NCBI GenBank assembly: GCA_964537685.1
Contig: CAZICM010000032.1
Span: forward strand, 1-64,000
Source of the DNA: CAZICM01 sp964537685
GTDB lineage: Bacteria > Myxococcota_A > Polyangia > Polyangiales > Polyangiaceae
Direction: 5' to 3'
Length of the DNA stretch: 64,000 nt
This document shows, piece by piece, positions 55,613 through 64,000 of this stretch (positions within the stretch are counted from its first letter, which is position 1; each line of letters begins with the position of its first letter). The translations under genes were made by a program, and so were the position numbers. The notes beneath the pieces are model-generated. The model saw only the letters and a program-made list of their open reading frames with translations. It was not told the DNA's origin and searched no databases.

Positions 55613-56010
55613 TGCGATTTCTTTATTTTGGTTTTTAGTGTTTGGGATAAATGGTGGAATTTTGCAAAAGACGTTGGATGAATATCCGACAGGCGCTGAG
55701 ATTGTTCAAAGGGGGCGGGACGGTGGCGGATTTGGGTTGGAGAATTCCGCGGGATGCTTCGTAAACGCATGGGAGCTGTCTTGAGATTGGGCGGAGCAGG
55801 CCGGACGCGGATGGGATGCCGTTTGAGATTTCTGCAAGACCAATTCGAAGCGCATGCTGTGCGAATTGAGCCTGTTCAAACGGATCTAGAAGCGCGCGGG
55901 AAGGGCGCGCGGATTGTTCAACGAACGCTGGACGCGCGCGGGGCGGAGTTTGAGATTGTTCAAAAGCACGCCGATATGCGCGGGAAAGGCGTTTAGATTT
56001 ATGCAAACCC
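55613..56010. repeat. Degenerate tandem array, period 42-43 bases, with palindromic core
   Basis: A core like TTTGAGATTGTTCAAA recurs with TGAG-equivalents at 55613, 55655, 55697, 55738, 55782, 55824, 55867, 55909, 55951 and ~55993, so about ten units of 42 bases (range 41-44). The best cores are at 55697, 55867 and 55951. The core ends, TTTGA and TCAAA, are complementary around a 6-base centre. The 26-base remainder is variable but shares GCGCGCGGG-type patches. A 42-base period equals four helical turns and 14 codons. On the plus strand it reads as 14-residue units such as FEIVQKHADMRGKG and ARIVQRTLDARGAE. Confidence 0.75.
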
Positions 56011-56128
56011 CGTTCAGCGCGCCTTCGCCGTGATCCGCGATCCGACAGCGCTCAATCCCCGCTTTTCCCCGCTGGAATAACACTTCCCCGCACCGGCGTT
56101 CCCACCCCTGTCGGCAGCATGCGGACTT

Positions 56129-56143
56129 GAATCACGGTGATTC
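56129..56143. promoter_or_regulatory. Perfect inverted repeat, possible operator
   Basis: GAATCAC-G-GTGATTC, a 7+1+7 perfect inverted repeat, lies 52 bases upstream of the ATG at 56195. Its size fits a dimeric repressor site, but no regulator gene is adjacent. Confidence 0.4.
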
Positions 56144-56194
56144 GCTTCCCCCGCTGCTCTTCTTCATCCCTTGTTGTTTTGGAGGATATCCATC

Positions 56195-56992
56195 ATGTCA
56201 GAACTCATGCGTCTCCCTCGCTCGGAAAAACTTGGTGTTGCGCGCGCCCTCGCCGGTAGGCTGGAGGCTAGGCTCGCTAAAGGCGCCGCTCCCGATCCCG
56301 TGCTGAATGAATTTCATGCCGAAATCAATGCGATTGTGCTGAACCTGGGTACCCATGTCGATGGGGCGGCTCAATTGAAAGGTGTGCGCGCCGCTCTCGG
56401 TACATCGGGTGATGAATGCGATGATGTTGTGGATTGTTGGGTGCGTAAGATCTTTGGTGTGCTGGATGCCGAAGGTTTGAGGCGCACAGGCCCTTATGCA
56501 AAGGCGGCGCGCTCGCTGTGCAAAGCCGCTTTTCCCAAGGGTTTGGAGCCTATCCATCAGCGCGTGGCCGAGGAAAATATGTATTGCCATTCGGCTATCG
56601 AGGTGCTGAGGGCGCCCGAACACGCGGCATTGCTTTCTGGAATAGGCTTTCCTCAAGGCTGGCTCGATGCCTTTGAGACGGCTGTGAAAAAGAGCGATGA
56701 AGCTATGGCCGCCGTTGCTCAGGCGCGGACGGATTCCCGTGTGCATGTCGATATGGGGCAAGATGGGGAAGAGGTATGGGAGGATTTAATGATTCGCTAC
56801 CGTCATTATTTATCGGGCTGGGCGAAGAAGAGCGATGCCGAAAAGCGCGCGGAGGGCCGTGCGCTGATAGAGCCTTTAACGGATGCGGTGAAGAAGATGA
56901 GGGCCGCCGCGCAGGCGAGGGCAACGCTGAAGGCTAAGAAAGAAGCCGAGTCTTCAAGCCCAGGAAGCGAAAACTCCGCTCCTGTAAAGTGA
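56195..56992 (+). CDS. Hypothetical helical protein
   Basis: I do not recognise this ~265-residue protein. The ATG at 56195 has GGAGG 9 bases upstream. There is no signal peptide or membrane segment. It appears largely alpha-helical, with RLPRSEKLGVARALAGRLEA at the start, DECDDVVDCWVRKIFGVLDA in the middle, and a charged tail rich in Lys, Ala and Glu ending in SSSPGSENSAPVK. The size and helical character recall the unknown at 9541-10254, without a clear alignment. It ends 3 bases before the convergent metG stop. Confidence 0.75.
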   Translation: MSELMRLPRSEKLGVARALAGRLEARLAKGAAPDPVLNEFHAEINAIVLNLGTHVDGAAQLKGVRAALGTSGDECDDVVDCWVRKIFGVLDAEGLRRTGPYAKAARSLCKAAFPKGLEPIHQRVAEENMYCHSAIEVLRAPEHAALLSGIGFPQGWLDAFETAVKKSDEAMAAVAQARTDSRVHVDMGQDGEEVWEDLMIRYRHYLSGWAKKSDAEKRAEGRALIEPLTDAVKKMRAAAQARATLKAKKEAESSSPGSENSAPVK

Positions 56993-56995
56993 TGA

Positions 56996-58981
56996 TTATT
57001 TAATCTGTGTTCCCGGCGGCGCATCGCCGGGGACATCGAGCGCTTTCACATTATCCGGTAAACTCGCCGCCAAGAGCATCCCTTCCGAAACCAATCCTTT
57101 AGCGAATTCCCTGGGCGCCAGGTTGCACAGCACCGCAATGCGTTTGCCTACAAGCGCGCTCGGTTCGTAATAAGGCGCAATGCCGGCCACAATCTTGCGC
57201 GGGGTTGCATCGCCCGTATCCACCCGTAAATCCAATAGCTTGTCTTTCTTTTTAACCCGCTCGGCCGAAAGAATCACGCCTACCCTGATATCGAGTTTGG
57301 CAAAATCGTCATAGCTAATGAGCGCTTTGGGCGCCTTGGGTTCGGTGGGTTGCGCGGGAGCGGCGGCTGCCTTGGTTTCGGCGGGCTGGGGAGGCGCGGC
57401 CGGCTTTGGGGCCTCGGCAGGCGCCGGGGAAAAAGCGGCCTTGAGTTCGGCGATCTTTTCCTTTTCAAAACGAGGAAAGATAGGATCGCCCTTGGTTAAA
57501 GGCTCTCCAGGGGTCCGGGCCTGAAGCTCAAAAGGCCATTGATCGCGATCGGCCATGGTTTGAAGTTCGGCCAAACCAAGCTGCAAACGGATTTTATTCG
57601 CGACCACGGGCATTACCGGCGCGAGCATCAAACTGATGCCTTCCAGCAATTCAACCATAGTGGCGACGATGGTGCCCAAGCGGGCCAAGTCATTCTTTTT
57701 GGCATTCCAAGGCGCGGCTCTATCCACATAGGCATTGGCCGCCGCCAAAATGCTCCAAATCGCTTCCAGCGCGCGCGTCGGCGCAAGGGTATCAAAGGCT
57801 TCCGCCGCTGCTTGGGCGCCTTTTTTATGGGCCGCCGCCAATTCTTCCTCGAGCGGGGTGATGGTGCTCTTTTCAGGCACTTTGTCGGCAAAAGGCAATA
57901 CGCGATTCAATAAATTGCCCAAGGCATTGCCGAGCTCCGACGAATAGCGCTGAAGCAAATCGTCAATACTAAAGTCGCCGTCGTGTCCAAAGGAAATGGC
58001 GCGCATCAAGCAATAGCGCAGGGTATCGACGCCCACCGTGTCCGAGATGGCTTGAGCCAGCGTGACGGGGCTAATGGTATTGCGCAGGCTTTTGGACATT
58101 TTTTGGCCGTTGTAAGTCAGAAAGCCGTGCGCAAAAATCTGCTTGGGCGGAGGAAGTCCCGCGGCCATTAAAAAGGCCGGCCAGTAAACGGCATGAAATC
58201 GGAGAATATCCTTGCCCACCAGATGAATGGCCGAAGGCCAAAAACGCAGATTGTCCTCGGGCGCTTTCAAGGCTGTGTAGTAATTGGCGAGCGCGTCAAA
58301 CCACACATACATCACATGTTTGGCATTGCCTGGAACGGGAATTCCCCATTGAAAGGTCGTGCGCGATACCGATAGGTCCTCCAGGCCCGCTTCCACAAAG
58401 CTTAAGACTTCGTTGAGCCGGCTTTGGGGCTGTACAAAGGACGGATGCTCTTTATAAAAATCCAAGAGCTTTTGCTGGTAGCGCGATAGCCGGAAGAAAT
58501 AACTCTGTTCTTTCATCACCTCGGCCGGCTTTTTATGGATGGGGCATAGGTTTCCCGGCTGTTCCAGCTCTTTTTCGGTGAAGTATGCCTCGCAGCCTAC
58601 GCAATACAGCCCTTCATAGTGGCCTAAATACAAATCGCCGTTCTTTTCTATGGTTTGCCATAGCTCTTGAACGACAGCCCGGTGGCGCGCTTCGCTGGTG
58701 CGTATAAAGTCGTCGGGCGCGCATCCAAGCTTGGGCCAGGCTTCTTTGAATTTCGCCGACATTTCATCGGCAAACGCCGAAGGCGTGATGTGTTTTTCCT
58801 CGGCGGCCCGCTGAATCTTGAGGCCGTGTTCGTCGGTGCCCGTCAAAAATCGGCATTCTTTGCCGCGGATTCGCTGATAGCGGCTGAGCACGTCGGCGGC
58901 GATGGTGGTGTATGCGCTGCCTAGGTGGGGCACGTCGTTGATGTAGTAGATGGGCGTGGTGACGTAGAAGTGCTGGGTCAT
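56996..58981 (-). CDS. metG: Methionyl-tRNA synthetase
   Basis: A ~661-residue class I synthetase. The HIGH-like motif is DVPHLGSAYTTIAAD at ~16-21, the zinc-binding part is CVGCEAYFTEKELEQPGNLC then PIHKKP, and the KMSKS motif is NGQKMSKSLRNTI near 300. An anticodon-binding helical domain follows. After an Ala/Pro/Lys-rich linker, the last ~105 residues form an EMAP/Trbp-type tRNA-binding domain (FAKLDIRVGVILSAERVKKK then KIVAGIAPYYEP). I chose the ATG at 58981 (MTQHFYVTTPIYY) over one at 58999. Confidence 0.96.
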   Translation of the reverse strand: MTQHFYVTTPIYYINDVPHLGSAYTTIAADVLSRYQRIRGKECRFLTGTDEHGLKIQRAAEEKHITPSAFADEMSAKFKEAWPKLGCAPDDFIRTSEARHRAVVQELWQTIEKNGDLYLGHYEGLYCVGCEAYFTEKELEQPGNLCPIHKKPAEVMKEQSYFFRLSRYQQKLLDFYKEHPSFVQPQSRLNEVLSFVEAGLEDLSVSRTTFQWGIPVPGNAKHVMYVWFDALANYYTALKAPEDNLRFWPSAIHLVGKDILRFHAVYWPAFLMAAGLPPPKQIFAHGFLTYNGQKMSKSLRNTISPVTLAQAISDTVGVDTLRYCLMRAISFGHDGDFSIDDLLQRYSSELGNALGNLLNRVLPFADKVPEKSTITPLEEELAAAHKKGAQAAAEAFDTLAPTRALEAIWSILAAANAYVDRAAPWNAKKNDLARLGTIVATMVELLEGISLMLAPVMPVVANKIRLQLGLAELQTMADRDQWPFELQARTPGEPLTKGDPIFPRFEKEKIAELKAAFSPAPAEAPKPAAPPQPAETKAAAAPAQPTEPKAPKALISYDDFAKLDIRVGVILSAERVKKKDKLLDLRVDTGDATPRKIVAGIAPYYEPSALVGKRIAVLCNLAPREFAKGLVSEGMLLAASLPDNVKALDVPGDAPPGTQIK

Positions 58982-59118
58982 GGCGAACGGGTTTCTCATA
59001 GCCGAATCCGGATGCCGCTGCTCAAAAATAGCCCTGTGGCCCGTGCTTTTTGTGATCTATGGAAGGGCCTTGTCAGGCCGGGTTTGGGCCGGTGGTTGCT
59101 GAAAGTGAGGGTGTTTTT

Positions 59119-59964
59119 ATGGGTTTGCTTTCGGGCAAGGTGGCCGTGGTGACGGGGGCGGGCGGCGGGATTGGCCGGGCGGAGGCGCTTTTGTTTGCGC
59201 GCGAGGGCGCGAGCGTGGTCGTGAATGATGTGGGTGGGGCGAGGGATGGTTCGGGGGCGGGGGATGCGGCGGCCACGCAGGTGGTGGAGGAGATTCGGGC
59301 GCTGGGTGGGAATGCGGTGGCGAATTTTGCTTCGGTGGCCACGGCGGATGGGGCGGCTTCGCTGGTGAAATCGGCGCTGGATGCCTTTGGCAGGCTGGAT
59401 GTGCTGGTGAACAATGCGGGAATTTTAAGGGATAAAACGCTTCTGAAGATGGATGAGGCGGCGTTTGATGCGGTGATTGCGGTGCATTTGAAGGGGACGT
59501 TTTTATGCACGCAGGCGGCGGCCAAGCAGATGATTGCGCAGGGCGGCGGCGGAAGGATTGTGAATACGACCAGTGTGTCGGGGATGATGGGCAATTTTGG
59601 GCAGGCCAATTATGCGGCGGCAAAGGCGGGGATTTACGGGTTTACGAGGACGGCGGCGATTGAGCTTCAAAAGCACCGGATTACGGTGAATGCGATCGCG
59701 CCGATCGCGAGGACGAGGATGACAGAGGACTTGCCGATGTTTCAGTCGGGCAGGGAGACGCTGACACCCGATCATGTGGCGCCGGCGGCTTTGTTTTTGG
59801 CTTCGGATTTATGCGCCGATCGTACGGGGCATGTGCTCGCGGTCGCGGGTTCTCAGATGTATGCGTACAAAGTCGTTCAGAGTGCGGGGAAATTTAAGGA
59901 TGAGGGCGCTGCGTGGACGGCCGAGGAAATCGCCGAACATTGGGATGCGATCGTAAAGGTCTAA
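59119..59964 (+). CDS. SDR-family oxidoreductase
   Basis: A 281-residue short-chain dehydrogenase. NAD(P)-binding is VVTGAGGGIGRAEALLFARE at ~11-30, NNAG is in DVLVNNAGILRDKTLLK, the catalytic Ser is in VNTTSVSGMMGNFGQANYAA, and Y-x3-K is YAAAKAG. The phrase VVVNDVGGARDGSGAGDAAA and the ILRDKTLLKM loop resemble the (3R)-hydroxyacyl-CoA dehydrogenase part of multifunctional enzyme type 2, so a role in fatty-acyl-CoA metabolism is plausible. The ATG at 59119 follows GAGG by about 8 bases. Confidence 0.92.
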   Translation: MGLLSGKVAVVTGAGGGIGRAEALLFAREGASVVVNDVGGARDGSGAGDAAATQVVEEIRALGGNAVANFASVATADGAASLVKSALDAFGRLDVLVNNAGILRDKTLLKMDEAAFDAVIAVHLKGTFLCTQAAAKQMIAQGGGGRIVNTTSVSGMMGNFGQANYAAAKAGIYGFTRTAAIELQKHRITVNAIAPIARTRMTEDLPMFQSGRETLTPDHVAPAALFLASDLCADRTGHVLAVAGSQMYAYKVVQSAGKFKDEGAAWTAEEIAEHWDAIVKV

Positions 59965-60057
59965 AGTCGCTTTTGTTGGCCTGCAATATCTTTGGCGTGG
60001 CCGTGCCCCATTCGTTGATGGCTGAAAAGCCCGGTGCTAACGTCGATTTCGGCCTTT

Positions 60058-61878
60058 ATGCTGAGAGATGCCCAAATTCCGATCGCGTTGTGGATGTGCG
60101 CCGCGATCTTGGTGCATCTCGTGGGCGGCGGGGGCGCAATTGAAGTCGCTGAACTCGTGCAGGAACGCGCCGATTTAAGGGCGATGGTGCGGGGTGTGCG
60201 CGAAGAGGTGCGCGAGCGGAGCACGCTTGAGTTTGTGCTGACGGGTGTGGAGCCGACGCCGCCGAGTGTGCCGCCGAAAACCGATAGGGATGTGGCGCCG
60301 CCCGAGGATGTGAAGGATCCAAAGGCCGAGGCCGAGAAGAAGAAAGAGCAAGAGGAGGCGAAGAAGCTTAAGGCGAAGAAGCTTGCAAAGAAGCTGGTTG
60401 TGGCGCCGCCCAAACCAAAGCCCGCCGAGAAGCCGAAGCCGAAGAAAGAGGCGCCTCCTCCGCCCGCTCCAAGTGAAACGGCGAAACCCAAAGCGCCGCC
60501 ACCGCCTCCACCACCGCCTCCACCACCGCCCGCGATCGCGAAGGCCGACGAGAAAAAGGCGCCGCCGCCGCCACCGCCGCCGCCTCCCGACAATCGCCTC
60601 GCGGTGCGGCAGCATGCGAAAAAAGATCAGCCCGATAATCCCAATGCGCAGCGCATCGCGGACGATGCAAACCATGTGGATGAGGAATCGGTCGCCAAGG
60701 TGCGCGTGAAAGATCACGATGCGCCTGAGCCGACGGCTGGATCCGGTGCAAAAGGGCCCGATGATGAAGAGGGCAACGCGGATCACGACAAAGTGGCCGA
60801 CAGTGAAAACAAGAGAGGCGATCCGCTGCGGGGTCCGGGTGAAGCCGCGCCGAAGAGCACGAGCAGCGAGCATCACAATCCAGCGCCTCCTTCGCCTGTG
60901 GCTGCTGCGGCAAACATGAAAGGTCCGCCTCAATCGGCGCCTGGTTCGCAAGGTGGAGGAGCGGGGCCGTCGCAGGTGCTCGCGCCTTCGGAAGCGTCGC
61001 CTGGTTCGCCTGGTGGAGCGGGGCCTGCTTCACCTGAAGTGACGAGCGCGGAGGGTGGTGGATGGCGTATGGATCCGGCCAATCCGGGCGGTGATGGCTC
61101 GAGCCGCGTGCCTGGAGCAAAGCAAGCGGCGACGCCTTATGTTCCGCCGGTTTCGGTGGGTTCGATGGGATTTGGCGTGCCGGGTATTCCGGGCGGGCCG
61201 AATTTGAATTTGACGCTTGGCGGCCTAGAAGCTGCGGTGGGCACGGACCAATTAAAGCGGGAGCGCGAGGCCGATGGAGAAGCCCGCAAGTCGGCGCACC
61301 GGGGTTCGTCGAAAAAGACGTCGTTTCAAGACTTAAAGGGCGCGATTGAAAACTACGAGCCGTCGGTGAAGCTGGGCAATCAAACGGCGCTCAATGCCGC
61401 GCGCGTTCCTTTCGCGAGTTATCTAAACGGCATCCACAATCGCATTCATCCTATTTTTGCCGAAGAATTTCTTGCGGCACTCGACAACCTGCCCGCGCAG
61501 CACACGCTGAATCAGGATTTGATCACGCATGTGGAGATCATTCTAAGCAAGGATGAAGGGCGTATTGTGCGGGTGGGCGTGACAAGGGGAAGCGGGAGCA
61601 CGGCTTTCGATGCGGCGGCGCTCAATTCGGTGATCCGCGCCTCGCCCTATGGAAAAGCCCCGGATGTGATCGTGTCACCCGATGGCAATGTGTATGTGCA
61701 TTGGGAATTTCACCGCGATCCATTTGATGCGTGTACAACCCGCAATGCGCGGCCTTTTATTTTAAAATCTGCGCCTCCTTCGAAAGAGAAGCCGATCTTG
61801 CCGCGGCCTTTGGGGTCGAAGCCTTCGGATGAACGAAAAGAGCTTCCGCCTCCGCTTGTGCCGCTCCGCCAGCCATGA
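60058..61878 (+). CDS. TonB-like energy-transducing or envelope protein
   Basis: A ~606-residue protein. An N-terminal membrane helix (IPIALWMCAAILVHLVGGGG) is followed by long Lys/Glu/Ala- and Pro-rich tracts (several runs of prolines, ~120-185) and Gly/Pro/Ser-rich parts, which could span the periplasm. The C-terminal ~100 residues resemble a TonB domain (EIILSKDEGRIVRVGVTRGS then AAALNSVIRASPYGKAPDVI and VYVHWEFHRD). No ExbB/ExbD genes are visible. It overlaps the next gene by 4 bases. The ATG at 60058 was preferred to a GTG at 60034. Confidence 0.85.
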   Translation: MLRDAQIPIALWMCAAILVHLVGGGGAIEVAELVQERADLRAMVRGVREEVRERSTLEFVLTGVEPTPPSVPPKTDRDVAPPEDVKDPKAEAEKKKEQEEAKKLKAKKLAKKLVVAPPKPKPAEKPKPKKEAPPPPAPSETAKPKAPPPPPPPPPPPPAIAKADEKKAPPPPPPPPPDNRLAVRQHAKKDQPDNPNAQRIADDANHVDEESVAKVRVKDHDAPEPTAGSGAKGPDDEEGNADHDKVADSENKRGDPLRGPGEAAPKSTSSEHHNPAPPSPVAAAANMKGPPQSAPGSQGGGAGPSQVLAPSEASPGSPGGAGPASPEVTSAEGGGWRMDPANPGGDGSSRVPGAKQAATPYVPPVSVGSMGFGVPGIPGGPNLNLTLGGLEAAVGTDQLKREREADGEARKSAHRGSSKKTSFQDLKGAIENYEPSVKLGNQTALNAARVPFASYLNGIHNRIHPIFAEEFLAALDNLPAQHTLNQDLITHVEIILSKDEGRIVRVGVTRGSGSTAFDAAALNSVIRASPYGKAPDVIVSPDGNVYVHWEFHRDPFDACTTRNARPFILKSAPPSKEKPILPRPLGSKPSDERKELPPPLVPLRQP

Positions 61879-63158
61879 ACGATACTCAGCCAAACGCGGA
61901 CAATGCGGCTTCTGAAAGCCGCGATGCAAGCTCTTCCACACCGTCTGGAGAGGCCAAGGACAAGGCCGGGCGGGACGATATTTTCGATGTGCTCAAGCTC
62001 GCCGTTCCTCTCGCGGTGGTTGCCTTGCTCGCGACGGTATTTGGCAGGGCGCTCGGGTCTTCGTGGGCGGGGCTCGCGGTTGGGATGAACCGGGCGGTGC
62101 GGCTTTTGGAGCTTACGGGTTCGGTCGCGACACAGGTATTTGCGCTTTCCGTTACGGTTGTGGCGCTGGGGAGCGTTGTTTCGATGACGCGCAGTCCGGC
62201 CTCGTGGCCGCTTCGCGTTGGGGCAATCGTGGCGGGCGGGCTTTCAATTCTCTTGGGGATGATCGCCGCGCTGATGACTTTGCCGCGGCTGTATTTGGGC
62301 ATCTCGGCCGCGCTTGTGACGGTGCTTGCGCTGGCTTGTGCATGGGATGCGAAGAAGGCTCATTTTGCGAGGCCCGCGGCTTTTATGCTGGGCGTTTCGG
62401 CCTTGGCTTCGCTGTGCCGGCTGATTGCGGTGTTTGTGACGGCCTATGCGGCGTCGAGCTCTCCGGCGCGGCCTTCGGCGCTTTTGCTGAGTGTGGCGCG
62501 GGGAGCGGCGACGGCATCGTTTGCCGTGGAAGTGATTTTGGTGTTTGGCGCCGCGGTTGTTGTCGCTCAAACGAGCCGCAAGCTGTCGAATCCAATGACG
62601 ACAGCGGCGCTGGTAATCGCCTTTTTGTTCACGCATCAGGCATCGCGGGGGCACTTGGACGAGGCGGGGCCGCTTGCGATTTTGCTGCACCGCGCGGGCG
62701 ATCGTTTTCTGACTTTGCCCGAGCCTTTCTGGCCTCCTTCGGCGCGTATGTTTTTGGCATTTTTCGCGCTGGCGATGGCTGTGGTGATGCTGCTTGCGCG
62801 AAGGCAAGTGCCGGCCTTGGCCGGATCGATGGCGCTGTTGCTGCTTACGCGCTCGGGTTCGGATATTCCGCTGGGCGCGCTTTCGCTGGCTGTGGCATCG
62901 ATTGGGATTTCGCTTGCTTCGCGGGATCAGCGCGGGCTGTGGCTGGCGATCGAAAAGGAAGAGACGCGCAATGCTCAGCGCGAGGGCAAACCATGGGTGA
63001 AGCTGCCCGCTGCGGCGATGGACCGGGAAGCGCGTGAACGGTCGGCCGGGATCCCGGTTCCTGGAGAAGCGCCGGTGAAGGCCACGGCAGCCGGTGAAGA
63101 AGAACCGGAAAAAAGATCAAATTCCCCGCAAAGCCACGACGATAAACCCGAAGAATAG
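61875..63158 (+). CDS. Polytopic membrane protein coupled to the TonB-like gene
   Basis: A 427-residue protein with about eight to nine hydrophobic segments between residues ~40 and ~350, a Ser/Asp-rich N-terminus and a charged C-terminal tail (ATAAGEEEPEKRSNSPQSHD). I recognise no family. The 4-base overlap (ATGA) with the TonB-like gene upstream strongly suggests the two proteins work together, for example as parts of one envelope complex. After its stop there is a 161-base gap before the next gene. Confidence 0.78.
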   Translation: MNDTQPNADNAASESRDASSSTPSGEAKDKAGRDDIFDVLKLAVPLAVVALLATVFGRALGSSWAGLAVGMNRAVRLLELTGSVATQVFALSVTVVALGSVVSMTRSPASWPLRVGAIVAGGLSILLGMIAALMTLPRLYLGISAALVTVLALACAWDAKKAHFARPAAFMLGVSALASLCRLIAVFVTAYAASSSPARPSALLLSVARGAATASFAVEVILVFGAAVVVAQTSRKLSNPMTTAALVIAFLFTHQASRGHLDEAGPLAILLHRAGDRFLTLPEPFWPPSARMFLAFFALAMAVVMLLARRQVPALAGSMALLLLTRSGSDIPLGALSLAVASIGISLASRDQRGLWLAIEKEETRNAQREGKPWVKLPAAAMDREARERSAGIPVPGEAPVKATAAGEEEPEKRSNSPQSHDDKPEE

Positions 63159-63319
63159 GCTGGGGTTCCTCTACGGCACACGCGAAGAATCGATCAATCC
63201 ACCCTGCGTCATGTTGACGCGCCTCATGTCGTTCACTAAGAGGAGCCGGTGCAGCGCGCGGGCTCTTTTGCAGACAGTAGGCCGGTGCGATGCCGTTACC
63301 GGTTTTGAAGGAGTTTCCC

Positions 63320-64000
63320 ATGCATCGTCGTTATATCGCCTCGCTCGCCGCAATTGCCGTGTCCGCGCTTGTTGCCGGCGTTGGCTGCTCTGAAGACCCG
63401 AAGCCCCAGGCCACAGGGGGCAGCACTGGCAGCGCCAAGCCCACGGCGAAGGCGCCTGCGTCTGCCGCGCCCACGGTCACTGCCACGACGACGGCCGCCG
63501 CTGCCGCGCCCGCGGGCAATGGAACGATCAAGGGTGTTGTGAACCTTACGGGTACGGCGCCTGAGATGAAGGTGCCCGCGAAGCGCAAGGACGCTGAGTT
63601 CTGCAAGACGAAGGAAGTGAAGTACAACGCTGTGGTTGCGAACGGCGGCAAACTGAAGGACGTGTTTGTCCGGATTGAGAACGGCGCGGTGAAGGGCAAG
63701 TTTGATGTGCCCAAGGATCCCGCGGTGATCGATCAGGTGGACTGCATGTACACGCCCCGCATTCAGGGTGCGCTGGCGGGCCAGCAGATCGCGATCAAGA
63801 ACAGCGATGGCACGCTGCACAACGTTCACACCTACAAGGGTGTGGAGTCGTGGTTTAACCAGGCGCAGCCCAAGGGTGCGGAAGCAATCAGCAAGGATCT
63901 TGAAGATCCGACCATCGTGAAGTTCAAGTGCGACGTGCACCCCTGGATGACGGGATTCGTTGTGATTACGGATCATCCCTTCTTCGCGGTGAGCGGGGAT
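63320..64000 (+). CDS. Cupredoxin-like lipoprotein (partial, runs off the window)
   Basis: The frame is open from the ATG at 63320 to the window end (227 codons). AAGGAG lies 7-8 bases upstream. A lipoprotein signal ends in AGVGC, followed by an Ala/Thr-rich linker of ~45 residues. The domain from ~75 on resembles plastocyanin/methylamine-utilisation-type cupredoxins: AIKNSDGTLHNVHTYKG has the first copper His, and VKFKCDVHPWMTGFVVITDH has Cys, His and Met in the usual C-x2-H-x2-M order. It probably carries electrons at the cell envelope. A weak promoter-like TTGACG lies at 63214-63219. Confidence 0.88.
   Translation, partial: MHRRYIASLAAIAVSALVAGVGCSEDPKPQATGGSTGSAKPTAKAPASAAPTVTATTTAAAAAPAGNGTIKGVVNLTGTAPEMKVPAKRKDAEFCKTKEVKYNAVVANGGKLKDVFVRIENGAVKGKFDVPKDPAVIDQVDCMYTPRIQGALAGQQIAIKNSDGTLHNVHTYKGVESWFNQAQPKGAEAISKDLEDPTIVKFKCDVHPWMTGFVVITDHPFFAVSGD

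Larger units (their letters stand above)
55541..56194. other. 654-base region without a convincing intact gene
   Basis: This gap between the Uma2-like gene and the hypothetical gene at 56195 is dominated by the degenerate 42-base array (55613-56010). After the array, 56011-56128 shows nothing I recognise, and an inverted repeat lies at 56129-56143. Several frames are open through the array, which could be a decayed gene for a 14-residue repeat protein. Confidence 0.7.

Noticed and set aside
55613..56010. Regular repeat-spacer look suggesting a CRISPR array
   Set aside because: The repeated cores are too degenerate and short, the intervening parts resemble each other, and no cas gene is nearby.
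60175..60951. Arg-rich minus-strand open frame
   Set aside because: It is antisense to the Pro/Lys-rich part of the TonB-like gene.

Overview
The window looks like chromosomal DNA of a Myxococcota (myxobacteria-like) bacterium. It carries four Hanks-type Ser/Thr protein kinase genes, many lipoproteins with cysteine-rich, thrombospondin-3 or TPR-like parts, a bacterial HMG-CoA reductase, lysine 5,6-aminomutase, a decaheme OmcA/MtrC-like cytochrome and DUF4388/J-domain proteins. Genes are moderately GC-rich and often overlap by the 4-base ATGA pattern. The species cannot be named from sequence alone. All functions below come from reading motifs; no database search was run.

Layout. 1-3.9 kb: the end of a broken toxin-like gene, then a decaheme lipoprotein and a PpiC/SurA-type lipoprotein (minus strand). 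4.2-8.9 kb: an accessory island with an intact ParE-type toxin and antitoxin, a frameshifted small gene, a large membrane-anchored NACHT NTPase, and a second antitoxin whose toxin partner is internally deleted. 8.9-11.2 kb: lipoproteins and a hypothetical. 11.3-14.1 kb: a tightly coupled pair, a DUF3696-like AAA ATPase plus a protein with a PLD-like (MIT_C-like) C-terminus, here proposed as an undescribed defence system. 14.1-16.7 kb: an Ala-rich repeat tail, TPR lipoprotein and HMG-CoA reductase. 16.9-22.7 kb: yajC-secD-secF followed by mlaF-mlaD. 22.7-26.5 kb: GMC oxidoreductase, its small partner and a kinase. 26.5-29.8 kb: rpsO-pnp with a strong promoter, hairpin terminators and a structured pnp leader.

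29.8-41.1 kb: kinase, PEGA/TPR-like protein, lysA, ricin-type lectin lipoprotein, pyruvate kinase overlapping a kinase gene, a TPR-like exported protein, a methyltransferase and a DUF1285-like protein. 41.1-49.9 kb: TamB, an SDR-SCP2 fusion, and divergent kamD-kamE. 49.8-54.6 kb: kinase fused to an FGE-like domain, DUF4388-J protein, Cys-rich lipoprotein. 54.6-57 kb: Uma2-like nuclease-fold protein, a remarkable degenerate array with 42-base period, and a hypothetical. 57-64 kb: metG, an SDR enzyme, a TonB-type protein coupled to a membrane protein, and the start of a cupredoxin-like lipoprotein that runs off the window.

The housekeeping parts (protein export and outer-membrane biogenesis: secDF, yajC, mla, tamB, PpiC, TonB; RNA: rpsO-pnp, metG) are ordinary. 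The accessory interest lies at 4.2-8.9 kb, 11.3-14.4 kb and 54.6-56.2 kb.
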